A DNA stretch of 7,592 bases from Acidobacteriota bacterium (GTDB taxonomy: Bacteria > Acidobacteriota > Terriglobia > Terriglobales > Acidobacteriaceae): contig JAJZNH010000814.1 of assembly GCA_021811745.1 (NCBI GenBank), positions 1 through 7,592 of the forward strand, in the 5' to 3' direction. Each line of letters opens with the position of its first letter. The first letter of the stretch is position 1. Below are positions 4,135-7,592 of this stretch, piece after piece. The notes beneath the pieces are model-generated. The model searched no databases. It worked only from the letters and a program-made list of their open reading frames with translations, and was not told the origin of the DNA. A program made the translations under genes and the position numbers.

Positions 4135-6849
4135 ATGCGCACTTTGGTTCCCGCAGCTGCTGGCTGGTTGCTTGCCGCTTGTTCACTTTGCGCCGTGGGT
4201 CAGTCGGCCCGCCCGCTTCCCTATCTCGATCCTGCGCTGACCCCGCAGCAGCGCGCCGCCGATCTGGTGTCGCGCATGACGCTCGAGGAAAAAGTTTCGG
4301 AGATGACCAACAGCTCCGCGGCGATTCCGCGACTGGACGTTCCCGAACTGGACTGGTGGAACGAAGGTCTGCATGGCGTGGCCCGCGCAGGCTACGCCAC
4401 CATGTTCCCCCAGGCCATCGGCATGGGCGCGATGTGGGATGCGCCGCTGGTAAAGCAGATCGGAACGGTGATCTCGACGGAGGCGCGCGCCAAGAACAAT
4501 GACGCGCTGCGCCACGGCAACCACGCCATCTACTACGGCCTCACCTTCTGGTCGCCGAATATCAACATCTTCCGCGACCCGCGCTGGGGCCGCGGCCAGG
4601 AGACCTACGGCGAAGACCCGTACCTGACTTCGCAACTTGGCATGAACTTTGTGGAGGGTATGCAGGGCGACAATCCCAAGTACTACCGCGTGATTGCCAC
4701 CCCCAAGCACTTTGCCGTGCACTCGGGACCGGAAAGCATCCGGCACAAGTTCAATGTCGACCCCTCGGCCCACGACCTTTGGGACACCTATCTGCCTGCG
4801 TTCCGCGCGACGATTGTGAATGCCAAGGCGGACTCCATCATGTGCTCGTACAACGCTGTGTATGGGCAGCCCTCCTGCGGTTCGGATCTGCTGATGCAAA
4901 CCGTGCTGCGCGGCTACTGGGACTTTAAGGGATACGCGACCTCCGACTGCGGCGCAATTGCCGATTTCTGGCATGCGGACGCGCACCACACCTCGACCGA
5001 CGCGGCGCATGCGGCCGCCGATGCCCTGCTGCACGGGACCGACACCAACTGCGGTTCAACGTACAAGGCGCTTGCGGATGCGGTGAAGCAAGGAATCATT
5101 CCCGAGACCGACATCGATGTTTCGCTGCGGCGGCTGTTCGTCGCCCGCATGAAGCTGGGGCTGTTCGACCCGCCGTCGCTGGTGCCGTACACCAAGATTC
5201 CCGTCAGCGATGTCAACTCGCCTGCACATCGCGAGCTGGCACAAGAAGCCGCCGATCAATCGATGGTATTGCTCAAGAACGACGGCATCCTGCCGCTGAA
5301 CGCAAGTCAGTACAAGACCATCGCCGTGATTGGGCCGAATGCCGCCTCGCTGGCAGCGCTCGAAGGCAACTACAACGGCGTTGCGCTGCACCCCGAGATG
5401 CCGGTGGATGCCATCAAGGCCGCATTTCCGCAGGCCCGCGTAGTTTATGAACAAGGCTCACTTTATACAGAAGGTTTCGCTGTACCGGCGCCGCGTACGC
5501 TGTTCCGGCCGTCGCCCAAGTCGGAAGTGGAAGGCTTGCAGGCCGAATATTTTGCAGGGAATCAGTTTGCCGGCCAGCCGGTGATGACGCGCGTCGATCC
5601 GCAGTTCGATTTCGACTGGTCCGCCGTCAGCCCGCTGCCTGGCAATCCGGACGGCGGATTTTCGGTTCGCTGGACCGGCGTCATCGTTCCACCGGCGGCA
5701 GGCAGCTACAACTTCATTTTGCAGTTTGGCCGCTGCCGTCCCTGCGGTGCGGAAGAGCACCTCACCATCACCGTGGACGGCAAGCAGGTGGTTTCAACGG
5801 ATGCAAGCGTGCAGGCGCCGCGAGGTGTCGAGGGCGACACCTCGCACGAGCGCGATCCCGTGCCCTTCACGTTGCAGTTCGCCAATACCCGCGCGCAGAA
5901 GATCCAGATCGAGATGCAGCGCGCCTCCACCTTGATCGGCTCGGGCTTCACGCTCGCGTGGCAGCCATCAAATGAAATGCTCATCCAGCACGCAGTCGAT
6001 GCCGCCCAAAAAGCCGACTTGGTAATCGCCATGGTCGGATTGTCGCCGCATCTTGAAGGTGAGGAGATGCCGGTCCACCTGCAGGGATTCGATGGTGGCG
6101 ATCGCACCGACATTTCCCTGCCGGCAACCCAACAGCAGATGCTTGAGAAGGTTGCCGCAACCGGAAAGCCGATGGTTGCGGTGTTGCTGAATGGCTCCGC
6201 GCTCTCAGTCAATTGGATGCAGCAGAACGCCAAGGCAGTTCTCGAAGCGTGGTATCCGGGCGAAGCCGGCAGCCAGGCAATTGCCGACACGCTCAGCGGC
6301 AAGAACAATCCTGGCGGCCGGCTCCCGATTACCTTCTATGCTTCGCTCGATCAGCTTCCGCCCTTCACCGATTACGCAATGAAGAACCGCACCTACCGAT
6401 ACTTTTCCGGCAAGCCTCTTTATCGCTTCGGCTACGGGTTGAGCTATACGAAGTTCAGCTACGCGAATCTGAAGCTGTCCACGGATTCCGTGCGCGCGGG
6501 CGATGCCCTGACCGCGACTGTAGACGTGACCAACACCGGCCAGCTCGCCGGCGACGAAGTTGCGGAGCTTTACCTGATCCCGCCTCAGAACGGCAACGAC
6601 GGCCTGTCGCCGCATCTGCAGCTTGAGGGATTCGAACGGATTCATCTGCAGCCCGGAGAGACGCGGCAGGTCACGTTTCAACTTGCGCCGCGTCAGCTCT
6701 CCGAGGTCGATGCCAAGGGCATCCGCTTGGTGCAGGCGGGCAGCTACTCAATCGCTGTCGGCGGTTCGCAGCCGGGCGATCCCATGGCGCCGGCGCAAGC
6801 GCAACACGCGTCCTTCACCATCCTGGGATCGGACGAACTGCCGCACTAG
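4135..6849 (+). CDS. Exported glycoside hydrolase family 3 enzyme with inserted PA14 domain (beta-xylosidase/beta-glucosidase type)
   Basis: A 904-residue retaining exo-glycosidase that should release terminal sugars from oligosaccharides outside the cytoplasm. The N-terminus is an export signal (MRTLVPAAAGWLLAAC, then SLCAVGQSA); LAAC at 13-16 fits a lipobox, so it may be a lipoprotein. Residues about 30-350 are the GH3 barrel: WWNEGLHG (E77), RDPRWGRGQETYGEDPYL from R147, K191-H192, and the nucleophile D271 in GYATSDCGAI. The alpha/beta sandwich begins near 366 (RELAQEAADQSMVLLKNDG), is interrupted at about 467-611 by a PA14 domain (GLQAEYFAG to TLAWQPS), then resumes with HLEGEEMP; the acid/base is probably one of E641, E643 or E644. 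GF-GGDRTDISLP, PGEAGSQAIADTLSG-NPGGRLP and YRFGYGLSYTKF follow. Residues about 789-879 are the fibronectin III-like C-terminal domain. WWNEGLHG and SDCGAI favour the xylosidase-like branch, but substrate cannot be fixed. All expected domains and key residues are present, so it looks intact. Confidence 0.95.
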   Translation: MRTLVPAAAGWLLAACSLCAVGQSARPLPYLDPALTPQQRAADLVSRMTLEEKVSEMTNSSAAIPRLDVPELDWWNEGLHGVARAGYATMFPQAIGMGAMWDAPLVKQIGTVISTEARAKNNDALRHGNHAIYYGLTFWSPNINIFRDPRWGRGQETYGEDPYLTSQLGMNFVEGMQGDNPKYYRVIATPKHFAVHSGPESIRHKFNVDPSAHDLWDTYLPAFRATIVNAKADSIMCSYNAVYGQPSCGSDLLMQTVLRGYWDFKGYATSDCGAIADFWHADAHHTSTDAAHAAADALLHGTDTNCGSTYKALADAVKQGIIPETDIDVSLRRLFVARMKLGLFDPPSLVPYTKIPVSDVNSPAHRELAQEAADQSMVLLKNDGILPLNASQYKTIAVIGPNAASLAALEGNYNGVALHPEMPVDAIKAAFPQARVVYEQGSLYTEGFAVPAPRTLFRPSPKSEVEGLQAEYFAGNQFAGQPVMTRVDPQFDFDWSAVSPLPGNPDGGFSVRWTGVIVPPAAGSYNFILQFGRCRPCGAEEHLTITVDGKQVVSTDASVQAPRGVEGDTSHERDPVPFTLQFANTRAQKIQIEMQRASTLIGSGFTLAWQPSNEMLIQHAVDAAQKADLVIAMVGLSPHLEGEEMPVHLQGFDGGDRTDISLPATQQQMLEKVAATGKPMVAVLLNGSALSVNWMQQNAKAVLEAWYPGEAGSQAIADTLSGKNNPGGRLPITFYASLDQLPPFTDYAMKNRTYRYFSGKPLYRFGYGLSYTKFSYANLKLSTDSVRAGDALTATVDVTNTGQLAGDEVAELYLIPPQNGNDGLSPHLQLEGFERIHLQPGETRQVTFQLAPRQLSEVDAKGIRLVQAGSYSIAVGGSQPGDPMAPAQAQHASFTILGSDELPH

Positions 6850-6898
6850 CGGCGGTTCCTTTGGCTTGGTACAGTTGCCGAGGCGGGGAGACGACTAA

Positions 6899-6936
6899 GG
6901 CGGTGTAAATAAATAAAGGTACTTGTTTACACCGCC
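6899..6936. repeat. 38-nt inverted repeat with perfect 11-bp arms after the GH3 gene
   Basis: GGCGGTGTAAA (6899-6909) and TTTACACCGCC (6926-6936) are exact reverse complements around a 16-base A/T-rich centre; allowing one T-G pair, two further A-T pairs extend the stem. It starts 50 bases after the GH3 stop, between convergent genes, so it could end or protect transcripts from both sides, although no T-run follows on either strand. The arms also resemble transposon terminal repeats in style (GGnGGTGTAAA), so a short non-autonomous element or the scar of one is an alternative. No target-site duplication is obvious next to it. Confidence 0.65.
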
Positions 6937-7002
6937 CAACGGGGATCAGCCCGCAATCCTACTCCTCAAGCCGCAAGACCTATCGGTTTATTTTGGACAG
7001 CA

Positions 7003-7212
7003 ATGAATCTAGATAACATTGGCGCACGCATGGAAAGGCAATTGCGGCAGAAGCTCCGGTTCTTGATTTATATTCTGCGGGGAATTGCGATGGGAGGAAT
7101 GACCTTCACATTTGGACCCCTTTCGATGCGCTCAGGACACCTGGTTTCCGCACAGCTTGTGTCTGGAACCGGCTGTTTGAATACAAAGAAGCTGGGATAC
7201 CTGGGCGTATAA
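7003..7212 (+). CDS. Doubtful small ORF, 69 codons
   Basis: ATG to TAA, 69 residues, with a basic N-terminal part (ARMERQLRQKLRFLIYILRG) that includes a short hydrophobic stretch. There is no good ribosome site (only GGAC near 6995) and no family resemblance that I recognise. It sits in a low-GC convergent gap. It may be a degraded gene or simply a chance frame. Confidence 0.15.
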   Translation: MNLDNIGARMERQLRQKLRFLIYILRGIAMGGMTFTFGPLSMRSGHLVSAQLVSGTGCLNTKKLGYLGV

Positions 7213-7220
7213 GTTATCGA

Positions 7221-7592
7221 TCAGAGGGTGCGTGAAGCAGAGGGTGCGTGAAGGTCCATGAGCTTACGAATTCCTTGTCCCTCGGTAATTTCATAGATGA
7301 CGTCTGCGGGAACGTTTTGAAATACCTGATGCAGGCCACTCGGCCAGCGCACTTCAACCTTGGATATGATTGCCGCTTTTCCCAGGCCGAAGTGCAGACG
7401 CGTATCGCTGCTTGAGTTGTAGCCGCCACCGCCCCGGACCTCATCAATCTGGGTCAAACCCCCTGCATAAACAGTCACGCGCGCTCCGATCGCCATACGG
7501 TTGCTTTTGGTCCCCACCAGGCGGAAAAGAACGCGATGGTTTCCATTATGGGTTTCGTTGATGAAGAGAGACGGTGGTCCTTCTACATTAAA
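7221..7592 (-). CDS. ASPIC/UnbV-domain protein (CRTAC1-like FG-GAP family), C-terminal part
   Basis: The last 123 residues of a larger protein whose N-terminal part lies beyond the window. The visible part is the ASPIC/UnbV domain: PSLFINETHNGNHRVLFRLVGT, SNRMAIGARVTVYAGG, EVRGGGGYNSSSDTRLHFGLG (both as spaced motifs), KVEVRWPSG and a closing IYEITEG. In related proteins this domain follows FG-GAP/VCBS repeats in secreted, calcium-binding propellers; the upstream repeats cannot be seen here. Role unknown; such proteins are common in Acidobacteriota and are taken to be extracellular. It runs towards the GH3 gene. Odd: the final codons lie in a 16-bp tandem duplication, and the frame ends LHAPSASRTL; with one copy it would end LHAPSDR at a TAA a few bases on. 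The GTG at 7517 is internal, not the start, since the frame stays open to the window edge with family-like sequence. Confidence 0.88.
   Translation of the reverse strand, partial: FNVEGPPSLFINETHNGNHRVLFRLVGTKSNRMAIGARVTVYAGGLTQIDEVRGGGGYNSSSDTRLHFGLGKAAIISKVEVRWPSGLHQVFQNVPADVIYEITEGQGIRKLMDLHAPSASRTL
7222..7253. repeat. Perfect 16-bp tandem duplication at the 3' end of the ASPIC/UnbV gene
   Basis: CAGAGGGTGCGTGAAG occurs twice in a row (7222-7237 and 7238-7253) without mismatch. Because 16 is not a multiple of three, the second copy changes the reading frame and the C-terminus of the minus-strand gene. Identity of the copies suggests a recent slippage event. Confidence 0.85.

Larger units (their letters stand above)
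6850..7220. other. Convergent intergenic region between GH3 and the ASPIC/UnbV gene
   Basis: About 370 bp with visibly more A/T than the flanking genes. It contains the 38-nt inverted repeat at 6899-6936 and one doubtful small ORF (7003-7212). I see no RNA gene, no conserved protein and no clear T-tailed terminator for either of the converging genes. Confidence 0.6.

Noticed and set aside
3692..4240. Plus-strand frames bridging the lactonase end and the GH3 start
   Set aside because: They overlap both real genes out of frame, include only the 301-bp gap as unique sequence and show no ribosome site or family motif.
4183..5034. 283-codon minus-strand open frame
   Set aside because: Antisense to the catalytic barrel of GH3; composition typical of a shadow frame.
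6860..6898. GCCGAGGCGGGGAG near the GH3 3' side, considered as a tRNA 5' fragment
   Set aside because: It resembles the start of some tRNAs only over a few bases; no arms, anticodon loop or acceptor stem follow.
1..7592. CRISPR array, rRNA/tRNA genes, intact transposase or integrase, toxin-antitoxin or defence genes
   Set aside because: None visible on either strand; no regularly spaced repeats and no matching protein motifs.

Overview
The window is GC-rich bacterial chromosome that reads like an Acidobacteriota (Terriglobia-type) genome. This is inferred from the gene set, not from a marker gene: a PQQ-type dehydrogenase, a secreted DUF1080 protein with FG-GAP/VCBS repeats, an SMP-30/gluconolactonase-like protein, a PA14-containing family 3 glycoside hydrolase and an ASPIC/UnbV-domain protein. 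No rRNA, tRNA, CRISPR array, integrase or intact insertion sequence is visible.

Layout. Positions 1-429 hold, on the minus strand, the first 143 residues of a secreted PQQ-dependent dehydrogenase. A 312-bp divergent intergenic region (430-741) follows, with two overlapping extended -10 promoter candidates reading rightward and a perfect 15-bp palindrome over the first -35 box. Three plus-strand genes come next: a secreted DUF1080 plus seven-repeat FG-GAP protein (742-2664, TTG start), an SMP-30/gluconolactonase/LRE-family protein (2796-3833, TTG start), and a large exported GH3 enzyme with an inserted PA14 domain (4135-6849). The 131-bp and 301-bp gaps between them contain several inverted repeats. 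Beyond the GH3 stop is a 38-nt inverted repeat with perfect 11-bp arms, then about 280 bp of apparently non-coding DNA with one doubtful small ORF. Last comes the minus-strand 3' part of an ASPIC/UnbV-domain gene (7221-7592), whose last codons contain a perfect 16-bp tandem duplication.

How the genes could fit together (inference). The theme is sugar or glycoside catabolism outside or near the cell surface. GH3 would release monosaccharides from plant or microbial oligosaccharides. A periplasmic PQQ enzyme could oxidise a sugar or alcohol. An SMP-30-like lactonase could open a resulting sugar lactone. A DUF1080 domain of the 3-keto-disaccharide hydrolase type could act on keto-glycosides. Each family assignment rests on sequence motifs; the pathway linkage rests only on proximity. 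Four of the five proteins are (or belong to families that are) beta-propellers of different kinds. I do not see a clearly new defence, mobile or RNA system. The items most worth a second look are the 38-nt palindrome after GH3, the 16-bp duplication that rewrites a C-terminus, the palindrome/promoter cluster near 570-630, and the DUF1080-FG-GAP architecture.
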